Source: Thermohalobaculum sp039187815
GTDB taxonomy: Bacteria; Pseudomonadota; Alphaproteobacteria; Rhodobacterales; Rhodobacteraceae
Reading direction: 5' to 3'
DNA: 64,000 nucleotides
Assembly: GCA_039187815.1 (NCBI GenBank)
Contig: JBCCZI010000003.1
Coordinates: forward strand, 42,270 to 106,269
In this document: piece after piece, positions 1 to 7,567 of the stretch
How the letters are laid out: every line of letters begins with the position of its first letter
How positions within the stretch are numbered: the stretch's first letter is position 1
Made by a program: the position numbers and the translations under genes
The notes under the pieces: model-generated
The model's input: the letters and a program-made list of their open reading frames with translations, nothing else
Told to the model about the DNA's origin: nothing
The model's database searches: none

Positions 1-125
1 CCGTGGCCAAGACCGCGCACAAGAATGGCACGACCCTGAAGGAAGAGGCGATCCGCCAGGGCTTTGTCGATGAGGCGACCTTCGACCGGGTCGTCGTGCC
101 GGCCAATATGATCGGCCCGCGATGA
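1..125 (+). CDS. fumC: Class II fumarate hydratase, C-terminal end (partial)
   Basis: The reading frame that starts at base 3 is open from the left edge and ends at TGA 123-125. It encodes about 40 residues, including KNGTTLKEEAI and ending VVPANMIGPR. These match the extreme C-terminus of class II fumarases, where a KNGTTL-type motif precedes a terminal helix and a Met-Val/Ile-Gly end. The full enzyme interconverts fumarate and malate in the TCA cycle. The catalytic regions lie upstream, outside the window. The stop overlaps the next gene's ATG (ATGA, 122-125), so the two are probably translationally coupled. Confidence 0.85.
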   Translation, partial: VAKTAHKNGTTLKEEAIRQGFVDEATFDRVVVPANMIGPR

Positions 126-592
126 CCGAGGCCCCCGAGCGGACCCCCTTCGACGGCCCTCAGATGCAGGGCGCCAAGTTCGAGCGGGCCGACATGACCG
201 GTGCCGCCTTCGACGGCGTCAACCTAACCGGCGCAAGCTTTTGGGCGGTGCTGAGCGGCGCGCGCTTCACCGATACCAATCTCTCGGCCGCGGCCTTTGA
301 GGACGTGAACCTCTCGGGTGCTGTCTTTGAGAACATCAACCTCGCCCAGGCACAGTTCGGTGTCATCACGTTCGAAGGCTCGGAGATCCGCGATGCCAAT
401 TTGTCGGGCGTCTCGATCCGCCAGGCGACGCTCACGGGACTGAGCATCGAAAACGCCGTGGCGACCGGGCTTCGCATCCAAGATGCAGATCTGACCGATG
501 CCCGCATCGACGACTGCAAACTGGATGGCATGACCATCGAAGGCGTGCCGGTGTCCGAGCTTCTGGCGCTCTGGCGCGAGCACCGCGGCTGA
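122..592 (+). CDS. Pentapeptide repeat protein
   Basis: The 156-residue protein is built almost wholly of pentapeptide repeats of the A(D/N)LxX type, with repeated units such as ANLSG, VNLTG and ADLTD spaced five residues apart from about residue 15 to 145. Such repeats fold into a right-handed quadrilateral beta helix. No enzyme domain, signal peptide or membrane segment is visible. Some family members mimic DNA and protect gyrase, but most have no known role, and nothing here points to a specific one. The ATG overlaps the fumC stop codon, so it is expressed with fumC. Confidence 0.8.
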   Translation: MTEAPERTPFDGPQMQGAKFERADMTGAAFDGVNLTGASFWAVLSGARFTDTNLSAAAFEDVNLSGAVFENINLAQAQFGVITFEGSEIRDANLSGVSIRQATLTGLSIENAVATGLRIQDADLTDARIDDCKLDGMTIEGVPVSELLALWREHRG

Positions 593-648
593 CACCCCGT
601 GCGCCTCGTTGGCGCGCAAGGGGAACGGATGTGATCGGGGAGGACCGC

Positions 649-843
649 ATGGGCGATACCGTCAATCTCCGCCAGGCGCGCAAGCGGCGTGACCGCGAGG
701 CGGCGCGACAAGCGGCCGATGCCAATGCTGCGCGTCACGGCCGCCCCAAGGCAGAGCGCGACCAGCAAAGGGCCGAAGACGCGCGCGAGACGCGTCAGCA
801 CCAGGCCCATCGGCGCGAGCGGTCCGAGGACGATGCCGAATGA
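649..843 (+). CDS. DUF4169 family small basic protein
   Basis: The 64-residue protein starts MGDTVNLRQARKRRDR and is dominated by Arg, Ala, Gln and Glu in a helical, highly charged sequence. This fits the DUF4169 family, whose N-terminus carries a VNLRQ(A/F)RK motif. Function is unknown. I chose the ATG at 649 because GGGGAGGA lies just upstream; a GTG at 631 would only add MIGEDR. The 3' end overlaps the next gene by 11 bases. The same pair of small genes after fumC recurs in Rhodobacterales, which supports both being real. Confidence 0.75.
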   Translation: MGDTVNLRQARKRRDREAARQAADANAARHGRPKAERDQQRAEDARETRQHQAHRRERSEDDAE

Positions 844-1084
844 TCCGGGCGCCGAGGAGCGGCCGCAAAAGCACTCTCTGACGCTGCAGGGTCACCGTAC
901 CTCGGTCAGCCTGGAGGCGGGCTTTTGGCGCGCCTTCCGCGCGATCGCCATGCGGCGCGGCATCTCGATCAACGCTCTGGCGGCCGAGATCGATGCCAAA
1001 CGCACGCCGCCGGGATCGCTGGCCAGCGCCATCCGCGTGTACGTCCTGAAGGATCTCGAAGCGCGGCTGGGGCCCGATCCCTAG
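833..1084 (+). CDS. Ribbon-helix-helix domain protein
   Basis: This 83-residue protein begins MPNDPGAEERPQ. Its central part reads SLTLQGHRTSVSLEAGFW, then a helix with FRAIAMRRGISINALAAEI. That is the pattern of the alphaproteobacterial ribbon-helix-helix family (RHH_4 type): a short beta strand followed by two helices that could bind DNA as a dimer. The start at 833 lies inside the end of the DUF4169 gene, with CCGAGGA as its ribosome site, so the two are coupled. Its target is unknown. An autoregulatory role or an antitoxin-like role would both fit, but no toxin gene is adjacent. Confidence 0.72.
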   Translation: MPNDPGAEERPQKHSLTLQGHRTSVSLEAGFWRAFRAIAMRRGISINALAAEIDAKRTPPGSLASAIRVYVLKDLEARLGPDP

Positions 1085-1097
1085 GCCCCATGCCGCC

Positions 1098-1850
1098 CTA
1101 GCCGATGGTCGCGAGCACCGGGAAGGTCTCGATCAGCCAATAGGCCATGCGCTCGAAGGTGCCGGTGATCATCATTGCACCGACGACGACCAAAAGACCG
1201 CCCATCGCCCGCTCCACCAGCCCCATATGCCGCCGGAACCGTTTGGCCCAGCGCAAGAACGGCCCGATGAAGAAAGCCGCCAACAGGAACGGAACCCCGA
1301 GCCCGAGCGCATAGACCGCCAGCAGCGCCGTGCCCGAAGCCAGCGTCGCCTCCTGCGCGGCAAGCGTAAGGATCGCCGCCAAGATCGGCCCGATGCAGGG
1401 CGTCCAGCCAAAGGCAAAGGCGAGCCCGATCACATAGCTGGTGCCATAGCCGCCAGCCTGGGCCGGGCCATCCAACCGCGCCTCGCGGTTCAGGATCGGG
1501 ATGCGCAGCACATGCAGGAAGTGCAGGCCCATAAAGATGATCACGCCGCCGGCGATCTGACCGAGGATGGTTTTGTTCTGGAGCAGGGTCTGGCCAATGA
1601 TCGAGGCGCCCATGCCCAGCATCACAAACACGGTGGCCAAGCCGAGCACAAAAAAGCAAGCCGAGGTGAAGACCCGGCGCTGTGCGGCCTCGTCGATCTC
1701 GTCGCGCTCGCCCGATATCTGGTCGAGCGAGGTTCCGCCCAAATAGGCCAGATAGGGTGGGGCAAGCGGCAAGACGCAGGGGCTGAGAAAACTGATGATC
1801 CCCCCTGCAAAAGCCGTCGCGATACCGATCAGGCTGATCTCGATGCTCAT
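1098..1850 (-). CDS. ccdA: CcdA-family thiol:disulfide transmembrane protein
   Basis: The 250-residue membrane protein has about six hydrophobic segments. It carries both signature cysteine motifs of the CcdA/DsbD-beta family: SFLSPCVLPLAPPY near residue 25 and GWTPCIGPILAA near residue 155. These paired cysteines move reducing power from cytoplasmic thioredoxin to periplasmic partners, for haem ligation to c-type cytochromes or, in Sox systems (SoxV), for sulfur-carrier reduction. The ATG at 1850 has GGAG upstream; a TTG at 1856 is less likely. It lies 84 bases downstream of soxX on the same strand, so this copy may serve that cytochrome. Confidence 0.88.
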   Translation of the reverse strand: MSIEISLIGIATAFAGGIISFLSPCVLPLAPPYLAYLGGTSLDQISGERDEIDEAAQRRVFTSACFFVLGLATVFVMLGMGASIIGQTLLQNKTILGQIAGGVIIFMGLHFLHVLRIPILNREARLDGPAQAGGYGTSYVIGLAFAFGWTPCIGPILAAILTLAAQEATLASGTALLAVYALGLGVPFLLAAFFIGPFLRWAKRFRRHMGLVERAMGGLLVVVGAMMITGTFERMAYWLIETFPVLATIG

Positions 1851-1933
1851 CCCCAACTCCTCTGGCCCCTCACATAAGGCCTAGGCAGGCCTGGCGAACA
1901 GGGGCAGCTTGGCCACGGAGCCTCACGAATCCG

Positions 1934-2347
1934 TCAACCTCCCGCGGCAAGATAAGCTACGATATGCTCGATTTGCTCTGCGGTCAGCTTTGGGCCGCCA
2001 TGGAGCGGGTCGCTCGCCCCGTCGCGCTGTCCGGGCGCATAGGCCGGCGGCATAGCCGTATCGGGGGCCAGTACCTGCGGCGCGACGATCCACAGCCGGA
2101 TCTCCCCATCGGCGAGAGCCGCCCCGGGAACGGGCCAACCGCCATGGCACGTATCGCAGCCCGCTGAGGCAAAGAGTCCCTTGCCGCGACGGGGATCGCC
2201 TGGCTCTCCGGTCAGGCTCTGGGCGATCATGCGTCCATCGGTGATGGTATAGGCGACGATCGGCGGCGGTGTCACGGCGTCCTGCGCCGCCGCGGGCAGC
2301 GCCAGCGCCAGCACCGCGCCCTTGAGTGCACTCGCCCGGCGCGCTAC
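1934..2347 (-). CDS. soxX: SoxX-like c-type cytochrome (start codon unclear)
   Basis: The mature part contains SLTGEPGDPRRGKGLF, then a haem motif CDTCH, then PDTAMPPAY as a likely distal Met ligand region, and ends with a helix LTAEQIEHIVAYLA. This order matches SoxX, the small monohaem subunit of the SoxAX complex that loads sulfur compounds onto SoxYZ in the periplasm. A good signal peptide (ARRASALKGAVLALALPAAAQ) is encoded from about 2344, but no ATG, GTG or TTG lies just upstream in frame. The codon at 2347 is GTA. The only nearby legal start, GTG at 2314, would remove the charged n-region. No soxA, soxY, soxZ or soxB is in the window. Confidence 0.65.
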   Translation of the reverse strand, partial: VARRASALKGAVLALALPAAAQDAVTPPPIVAYTITDGRMIAQSLTGEPGDPRRGKGLFASAGCDTCHGGWPVPGAALADGEIRLWIVAPQVLAPDTAMPPAYAPGQRDGASDPLHGGPKLTAEQIEHIVAYLAAGG

Positions 2348-2356
2348 CTGCCAGCT

Positions 2357-2614
2357 ATGTCCGAGAAATCTCCCGCCCCTGAGCGGGCCGAGGAAGAGCT
2401 TGATGCCCGAGGTCTGCTCTGCCCCTTGCCCGTGCTCAAGACCCGCAAGCGGCTCCAGCCGCTCGCCCCCGGCGCGCTGCTGCGCGTGCTCGCCGACGAT
2501 CCGGCCGCCCGCGTCGATGTCCCGCATTTCTGCACCGAACAAGGCCATGAGTTGGTCTCGACCGAAGACGGGCCCGACGGCACGCTGGTCTTCGTGTTGC
2601 GCAAGGCAGGCTGA
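2357..2614 (+). CDS. tusA: TusA-family sulfurtransferase
   Basis: The 85-residue protein has the TusA/SirA core LDARGLLCPLPVLKTRKRL, with the sulfur-carrying cysteine at residue 22 inside the CPxP motif, followed by the usual beta-alpha-beta-alpha-beta pattern. TusA proteins pass persulfide sulfur in the cytoplasm, for tRNA thiolation, molybdenum cofactor or sulfur oxidation. It is divergent from soxX, with starts about 10 bases apart, so each promoter must lie inside the other gene. No clear ribosome site precedes the ATG, so a leaderless message is possible. The SoxX/CcdA neighbourhood suggests sulfur metabolism, but this is inference. Confidence 0.85.
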   Translation: MSEKSPAPERAEEELDARGLLCPLPVLKTRKRLQPLAPGALLRVLADDPAARVDVPHFCTEQGHELVSTEDGPDGTLVFVLRKAG

Positions 2615-2621
2615 GGGCGCG

Positions 2622-3515
2622 CTAGTGGAAGGCGGCACAAGGATCCTCCCGGTCCGCGGGCGAGGCAAGCCAGACATAGTCATAGGGTTCCGCCCCGAGA
2701 TCCTCGGCCGGGCTGTCGGGGGCCTCGGCCTCGCGCTGGCCAAGCGAGAGCACGCTCGCCCCCGGATCGGCCTTGGCCAGATAGACCGGCACGCCGCGGT
2801 CCCGCCGGGCATGCCCGTTTCCGGTGATCAGAACCACAGGCCCGCCGCCGTTGGCCCGCGCACGCAGCGCCGCTTCGGCAAAGCGGGCATCACGCAGTCT
2901 TTGGGCCTCGACCATGGGTGCTGCCACTTCGGGGGGGAGTTGGTCGCAATGGGCGGCCACCATCTCGGCCTCAGCCGCTTGCTGTTGGGGCGGTGGCAAA
3001 GGCCGGTCGAGACCAAAGGCCGCTGCCTCGGACCCGAACACGCCCGCCGCGCCGCCTGCCATGGCCGAGCGAATCGCTGCGCGCGGCACACCGCCGCCGG
3101 CGATATAGGCGCCCTCCGCTGCCTCGAAGATCGGCCGGTAGAAGGCCCAATCGGGCCAGCCGAGGCGGTCCCAGCCGATGGCGGGGCCGATCTCGGCCGG
3201 CGCCCCGCCCTCGGTCAGGAAGACGGCGATCCCCTCCTCCGAAGCCTTCGGCACCATTTCGAAGGCGATGCCCGCTGGCGCGAGTGCGGCGACCAGCCAA
3301 GCCTGCCGGGCGTGATGCACCGGATTGTCGTGCCGCTCACCCAAGATGACGACATCCGCCTTTGCAAGCCGCTCGGTCAGCATGCGCCGCGAGATCGGGG
3401 CATCGGCGGCCACATCCCAGATCACACCGGACGGACCAGTCCCCTGGATCGGCGGCGGACCCGGCATGCAGGCGGCAAGCAAGAGCACGCCCAAAAGCTG
3501 TGCGGATCGGATCAC
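2622..3515 (-). CDS. ChaN-family lipoprotein
   Basis: The protein is a 297-residue putative lipoprotein. A start at GTG 3515 has GGGGAGG eight bases upstream and gives a short signal peptide with lipobox LAAC (Cys16). A longer reading from 3554 exists but fits less well. The body has the ChaN/erythromycin-esterase-like pattern: ADVVILGERHDNPVHH near residue 55, and VVLITGNGHARRDRGVPVYL near residue 245. ChaN of Campylobacter binds haem between two monomers through a conserved Tyr and His and has been linked to iron uptake. No iron gene sits beside it here. It ends seven bases after tusA, on the opposite strand. Confidence 0.75.
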   Translation of the reverse strand: MIRSAQLLGVLLLAACMPGPPPIQGTGPSGVIWDVAADAPISRRMLTERLAKADVVILGERHDNPVHHARQAWLVAALAPAGIAFEMVPKASEEGIAVFLTEGGAPAEIGPAIGWDRLGWPDWAFYRPIFEAAEGAYIAGGGVPRAAIRSAMAGGAAGVFGSEAAAFGLDRPLPPPQQQAAEAEMVAAHCDQLPPEVAAPMVEAQRLRDARFAEAALRARANGGGPVVLITGNGHARRDRGVPVYLAKADPGASVLSLGQREAEAPDSPAEDLGAEPYDYVWLASPADREDPCAAFH

Positions 3516-3589
3516 GGTGCTTGCCCTCCCCGGCGACATCAGGCCCCCGCACACAGCCTAGGCCGACGTCTTGGCGATGCAAGCGACAG

Positions 3590-4432
3590 TCACGCGCCTT
3601 CCGTCGCAGTGCGAACCTCGGCGGTCATGGCAAGGCGTCCATCCGCGCCCCGAACCCAGAGCGCGAGGCCCTCGGCCCCAAGCCGCCCGCAGGTCTCAAA
3701 CGGTTCGTCGGCCAGCACCGGCGATGTGGCGCGAAACTGGAAGGTAGCCGGCACGACACCCATACGCCGCGCCTGCTCGAGCAGTAGGGTGGCCAGCAGC
3801 GGACCATGCACTACCAGCCCGGCATAGCCCTCGACAGTGCGCGCATACTCCTGGTCATAGTGGATGCGGTGGCCGTTGAAGGTGAGGGCCGAGTAGCGAA
3901 ACAGCACAGTGGCGTCGCAGGACCACGCCGAGGCCGCGTCTTCGTCGCGCGGCGCTTGGGGCGGCTGCGGACGCGGCGCCTCCGGCGGCGGGTCGGTCCG
4001 ATAGACGATGTCCTGCTCCTCGGTGACGGCGAGTCCAATCGCGCCTGAGATCTCGTGGCGCACGGTGACGAAGCTGAGCGGGCCTTGGCGCCCCTGTTTG
4101 GCGGTGACCGCCGCGATGGTCGAGCGCTGCTCGGCCGGCGCGCCGAGCGGCAAGGGCGCGGCGAACCGCAGACGCCCGCCAGCCCACATCCGTCGAGGCT
4201 CGGGGCATTTCGGCAGGAAGCTGCCGGTCGCCGGATGCCCATCGGGGCCGAGAGCGCTGCGGCGTGCCGCCTCGCGAAAATGCATCCAGTGCCAAAAGGG
4301 CGGCAGGGGGTCTCCGAGACCGGGTGCGGGGCGGTCGAGCTCAAGCGTCGCCACCAGAGCCTGGGCGGCGAACGGGTCCATCGGATCCGCGATCGTGCGG
4401 CTCCGGCCGATCCAGGCCTTCGGGTCCTCCAT
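3590..4432 (-). CDS. MaoC-like acyl-CoA hydratase, HTD2/mesaconyl-C4-CoA hydratase type
   Basis: The 280-residue protein has two hot-dog-like halves. The N-terminal half starts EDPKAWIGRSRT and includes PPFWHWMHF. The C-terminal half has LFRYSALTFNGHRIHYD followed by YAGLVVHGPLLATLLLE, the usual HTD2 / mesaconyl-C4-CoA hydratase motifs, with D and H as likely catalytic residues. Family members hydrate 2-enoyl-CoA thioesters such as mesaconyl-C4-CoA. The substrate here is not fixed by context: the neighbours are a ChaN lipoprotein (same strand) and a divergent VOC protein. No other ethylmalonyl-CoA or 3-hydroxypropionate pathway genes are in the window. Confidence 0.75.
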   Translation of the reverse strand: MEDPKAWIGRSRTIADPMDPFAAQALVATLELDRPAPGLGDPLPPFWHWMHFREAARRSALGPDGHPATGSFLPKCPEPRRMWAGGRLRFAAPLPLGAPAEQRSTIAAVTAKQGRQGPLSFVTVRHEISGAIGLAVTEEQDIVYRTDPPPEAPRPQPPQAPRDEDAASAWSCDATVLFRYSALTFNGHRIHYDQEYARTVEGYAGLVVHGPLLATLLLEQARRMGVVPATFQFRATSPVLADEPFETCGRLGAEGLALWVRGADGRLAMTAEVRTATEGA

Positions 4433-4470
4433 GGCTTGCTCCCTGCTCTATGCTCGGCTAGCCCTAGCGC

Positions 4471-4866
4471 ATGATCAAGGGACCGATCCAGAGCCTGGAC
4501 CACCTGGTGCTCACCGTCGCGGATATCGGGCAAACCGTTGCCTTTTATCGCGACCATCTCGGCATGCGCGAGGTGGTGTTCGGCGAAGGCCGCCATGCGC
4601 TCGCCTATGGCACACAGAAGATCAATCTGCACCAGGCGGGGCATGAGTTTGAGCCAAAGGCAACGCGCCCGACCCCAGGCTCGGCGGATCTCTGTTTTCT
4701 GGTCTCGGAGCCGGTGGCGGCATTGGCCGCGCGGCTGGAGAGCGCCGGGGTCGCCGTGATTGACGGCCCTGTGGCACGAACCGGGGCCACGGGGCCGCTC
4801 ACCTCGATTTATGTCCGCGACCCGGACGGCAACCTCATCGAGCTGTCGAACCTCAGCGCCCCCTGA
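4471..4866 (+). CDS. VOC-family (glyoxalase/extradiol dioxygenase fold) protein
   Basis: The 131-residue single-domain protein has the vicinal-oxygen-chelate pattern: LDHLVLTVADIGQTVAFYRD at the N-terminus, INLHQAG in the middle, and YVRDPDGNLIELS at the C-terminus. The His and Glu in these motifs are the usual metal ligands. It resembles the lactoylglutathione-lyase-like subgroup near fosfomycin-resistance proteins, but sequence reading alone cannot give the substrate. It is divergent from the hydratase gene (38 bases apart) and precedes the ATP synthase promoter. Confidence 0.75.
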   Translation: MIKGPIQSLDHLVLTVADIGQTVAFYRDHLGMREVVFGEGRHALAYGTQKINLHQAGHEFEPKATRPTPGSADLCFLVSEPVAALAARLESAGVAVIDGPVARTGATGPLTSIYVRDPDGNLIELSNLSAP

Positions 4867-4946
4867 GCGCGCACCACACGGAGCGTGCCTCGGATACGAG
4901 CGGCGCATTTGCCGCGGGTCCCTCTTCGCAGGGGCACAACCGCTTA

Positions 4947-4975
4947 TTGACACCCAAATGGGCCCTCCCTATGGT
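4947..4975 (+). promoter_or_regulatory. Predicted sigma-70 promoter of the atpI operon
   Basis: TTGACA (4947-4952), a 17-base spacer and TATGGT (4970-4975) form a near-consensus housekeeping promoter. It would start transcription near 4982, some 45 bases before the preferred atpI ATG. It lies in the only sizeable gap before the ATP synthase genes. Confidence 0.65.
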
Positions 4976-5025
4976 CCGCCGCGAACTCGCTGGAGTGTGC
5001 CGGCGGGCCTTGGATGGGGTGTGTC

Positions 5026-5379
5026 ATGGGCGCGTCAGACCGCCGGGGCAAAACCCTCGAGACGCTCGGCGACCGCATCGAGGCGGCGCGCGCGGCTCAG
5101 AGGCCCAAGCGCTCCAATTCGGGGGATGAATACAAGGCGGGATCTGTCGCCTGGAGAATGGTTACCGAGCTCGTTGTCGGCGTGATGGTCGGCGGGGCAA
5201 TGGGATGGGGGCTGGACAGTCTGCTCGGCACTTTGCCGCTCTTTCTACTCGTGATGGGGATCTTGGGCTTTGCCGCCGGCGTTCGCACCATGCTGCGCTC
5301 GGCCGAAGAGATCCAGCGGATGGAAACGGCCGAGGCCGCAGACCCAGATCCCAAGGCGCAGACGGAACGAGAGGGCTGA
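5026..5379 (+). CDS. atpI: ATP synthase assembly protein AtpI
   Basis: The 117-residue protein has a charged N-terminus (KTLETLGDRIEAARAA), then two membrane segments around VVGVMVGGAMGWGLDSLLG and LFLLVMGILGFAAGV. This is the AtpI / F0F1 subunit I layout, a factor that helps assemble the c-ring. I preferred ATG 5026, with GGATGGGG upstream. ATG 5014 in the same frame would add MGCV. It is the first gene of the F0 operon, and atpB follows after four bases. In alphaproteobacteria the F1 genes are normally at another locus, as seems true here. Confidence 0.88.
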   Translation: MGASDRRGKTLETLGDRIEAARAAQRPKRSNSGDEYKAGSVAWRMVTELVVGVMVGGAMGWGLDSLLGTLPLFLLVMGILGFAAGVRTMLRSAEEIQRMETAEAADPDPKAQTEREG

Positions 5380-5383
5380 GGCG

Positions 5384-6145
5384 ATGGCGGCAGGCGAAGA
5401 CGGCAGCTTCATCCATCCGATGGACCAGTTTCTGGTCAAACCGCTGTTCATCAGCGAGGGCAACACTGGGTTGCTCACCATCACGAACTCGACCCTGTGG
5501 ATGGCCATTTCCGTCGCGGCGATAGCGCTGTTGACGATCACGGGCACCCGCGGGCGGGCCCTGGTGCCGACGCGGACCCAGTCGGTGGCCGAGCTTCTCT
5601 ACGGCTTTGTGCGCCAAACGGTTCAGGACGTGGTGGGCGACGAGGGGATCAAATACTTCCCCTACATTTTCACGCTCTTCACCTTCATCCTGTTCTGCAA
5701 CATGCTGGGCATGATCCCTGGCAGCTTCACGCCGACCAGCCACATCGCGGTCACGGGCGTGATGGCGCTGACAGTGTTTGTCACGGTCACGGTGATCGCC
5801 TTCGTGAAGCACGGGACGCACTTCCTGATGTTCTTCTGGCCGATGGAGGCGCCCGGATGGCTGCGCCCCATCCTCTGCGTGATCGAGATCATCTCGTATT
5901 TCGTGCGCCCGATCAGCCATTCGGTCCGTCTTGGCGCCAATATGCTGGCCGGCCACGCGGTGCTGAAAGTGTTCGCGGGTCTCTTTGCCATGATGCTGGC
6001 CGGAGGGCTTGGCGCGCTGGCGGTGCTGCCGCTCGCGGGCATGGTGGGTCTGACCGCGCTCGAGTTCCTGGTGGCCTTCATCCAGGCCTATGTCTTCATG
6101 ATCCTGACCTGCGTCTATCTCAACGACGCGCTGCATATGCATTGA
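5384..6145 (+). CDS. atpB: ATP synthase F0 subunit a
   Basis: The 253-residue membrane protein starts MAAGEDGSFIHPMDQF. It contains the subunit a proton-channel motif HSVRLGANMLAGH, whose Arg is the essential stator residue facing the c-ring carboxylate, and ends with a long hydrophobic pair including LEFLVAFIQAYVF. It forms the two proton half-channels of ATP synthase. ATG 5384 lies four bases after the atpI stop, which fits one transcript. Confidence 0.95.
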   Translation: MAAGEDGSFIHPMDQFLVKPLFISEGNTGLLTITNSTLWMAISVAAIALLTITGTRGRALVPTRTQSVAELLYGFVRQTVQDVVGDEGIKYFPYIFTLFTFILFCNMLGMIPGSFTPTSHIAVTGVMALTVFVTVTVIAFVKHGTHFLMFFWPMEAPGWLRPILCVIEIISYFVRPISHSVRLGANMLAGHAVLKVFAGLFAMMLAGGLGALAVLPLAGMVGLTALEFLVAFIQAYVFMILTCVYLNDALHMH

Positions 6146-6193
6146 GGTCTAGGATCACCGACCTTCACCCTTTTCATCCAGAGGAGAGACGAG

Positions 6194-6433
6194 ATGGAAG
6201 CTGAAGCTGCGGCCCTTTTGGGCAAATACATCGGAGCGGGTCTGGCCTGTCTCGCCATGGCGGGTGCCGGCATCGGTGTCGGCCACGTCGCCGGCAACTT
6301 CCTGGCGGGTGCGCTGCGCAACCCGGCGGCGGCCAAAGAGCAGACCGCGACGCTCTTCATCGGCATGGCCTTTGCCGAAGCGCTCGGCATCTTCGGCCTC
6401 GTCGTCGCGATGCTGCTGCTCTTCGCGGTCTGA
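6194..6433 (+). CDS. atpE: ATP synthase F0 subunit c
   Basis: The 79-residue hairpin protein has two membrane helices. The first carries the glycine-rich stretch AGAGIGVGHVAG (residues 23-34). The second holds the proton-binding Glu62 in GMAFAEALGIF. The polar loop RNPAAAKEQ contacts the central stalk. No sodium-binding signature is evident, so a proton-driven ring is expected. AGAGGAGAG lies upstream of the ATG. The gene is separated from atpB by 48 bases and atpX by 92 bases. Confidence 0.96.
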   Translation: MEAEAAALLGKYIGAGLACLAMAGAGIGVGHVAGNFLAGALRNPAAAKEQTATLFIGMAFAEALGIFGLVVAMLLLFAV

Positions 6434-6525
6434 TCGAGCGCCTCTGAGGGCGGGCATCCGGCCCGCCTCAATGACAGCCACGCTCCGCCCACCGGCGGAG
6501 TGCCACGCGATCTTCGGAGGGCGCC

Positions 6526-7053
6526 ATGGCGACCGATTCCCACGGGGATGCCGCGAGCGGTTCGGGCGGCTTGCCCCAGCTCGACTTTTCGACCTGGCCG
6601 AGCCAGATCTTCTGGTTGGTGATCTCGCTGGTCATTCTGTACCAGTTGATGACCAAGATCGCGCTGCCGCGGATCTCGAGCGTGCTCGAGGAGCGCGCCG
6701 ATGCCATCGCGGACGACCTCGATCGCGCCGAGGAGTTCAAGCGCAAGGCCGAAGAGGCAAGCCTTGCCTATGACCGCGCCTTGGCCGAAGCCCGGACCGA
6801 GGCTCAGGCGATCGCCGCCAAAACGCGCGCCGAGATCCAGAAAGAGATCGACGCGGAGATGGCCAAGGCCGACGAAGAGATCGCCGCCCGCGCTGCCGAG
6901 TCCGAGCGCCGGATCAAAGAGGTCCGCGACGATGCGCTCGCCAGCGTCGGCCAAGTCGCCGAGGAGACCGCGGCGGCCGTCGTCGAGGCCGTGCTTCCTG
7001 ACGCCATGGATGCTGACGCCGTGAAGGCTGCGGTCCAGGCCGAGCTCGGCTGA
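6526..7053 (+). CDS. atpX: ATP synthase F0 subunit b'
   Basis: The 175-residue protein has a short polar start, one membrane segment (IFWLVISLVILYQLMT, about residues 28-43) and then a long charged helix to the end. This is the b' version of the peripheral stalk found in photosynthetic bacteria and alphaproteobacteria, where it forms a heterodimer with b. The N-terminal PQLDFSTWPSQIFWL is typical of b'. It is also named atpG or atpF2 in some genomes. It is followed 10 bases later by atpF. Confidence 0.9.
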   Translation: MATDSHGDAASGSGGLPQLDFSTWPSQIFWLVISLVILYQLMTKIALPRISSVLEERADAIADDLDRAEEFKRKAEEASLAYDRALAEARTEAQAIAAKTRAEIQKEIDAEMAKADEEIAARAAESERRIKEVRDDALASVGQVAEETAAAVVEAVLPDAMDADAVKAAVQAELG

Positions 7054-7063
7054 GGAGGATCGC

Positions 7064-7555
7064 ATGCCCTTCTACTATGACAGCAATGTGGTGGTGCTGA
7101 TCAGCTTGGTGCTGTTCTTCGCCATCCTCTACCGCTTCGGCGTACACACCATGCTGTTCAGCGCGCTCGACGCGCGAGCGAACCGGATCAAGAACGAGAT
7201 CGACGAGGCGCGGCGCTTGCGCGAGGAAGCCCAGGCCACATTTGCCGAGTTCGAGCGCAAGCAAAGAGAGGTCGCCTCGCAGGCCGAGGACATCGTGACT
7301 CATGCGCGCGAGGAGGCTGAAACCGCCGCGGCGAAAGCCCGCGAGGAACTGAAGCAGTCGATCGAGCGCCGCCTCCGCGCCGCCGACGAGCAGATCGCGA
7401 TGGCCGAGCAAAGCGCTGTCCGCGCCGTGAAGAACCGGGCCGTCGAGGTCGCGGTCGCCGCCGCCTCTCGCGTCATCACCGACCGCCTCGGCGACGCCAA
7501 AGCCGATGCGCTGATCGACGACTCGATCAAGGCCGTGGGCGCGCGCCTCCACTGA
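7064..7555 (+). CDS. atpF: ATP synthase F0 subunit b
   Basis: The 163-residue protein has a membrane segment at residues 6-25 (SNVVVLISLVLFFAILYRFG), then a long amphipathic helix rich in Arg, Glu and Ala that forms the stator stalk with b'. GAGGA precedes the ATG. It is the last gene of this F0 operon: no F1 subunit follows, and the next genes are on the other strand. Confidence 0.93.
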   Translation: MPFYYDSNVVVLISLVLFFAILYRFGVHTMLFSALDARANRIKNEIDEARRLREEAQATFAEFERKQREVASQAEDIVTHAREEAETAAAKAREELKQSIERRLRAADEQIAMAEQSAVRAVKNRAVEVAVAAASRVITDRLGDAKADALIDDSIKAVGARLH

Positions 7556-7567
7556 CCGCCCGCTTGA

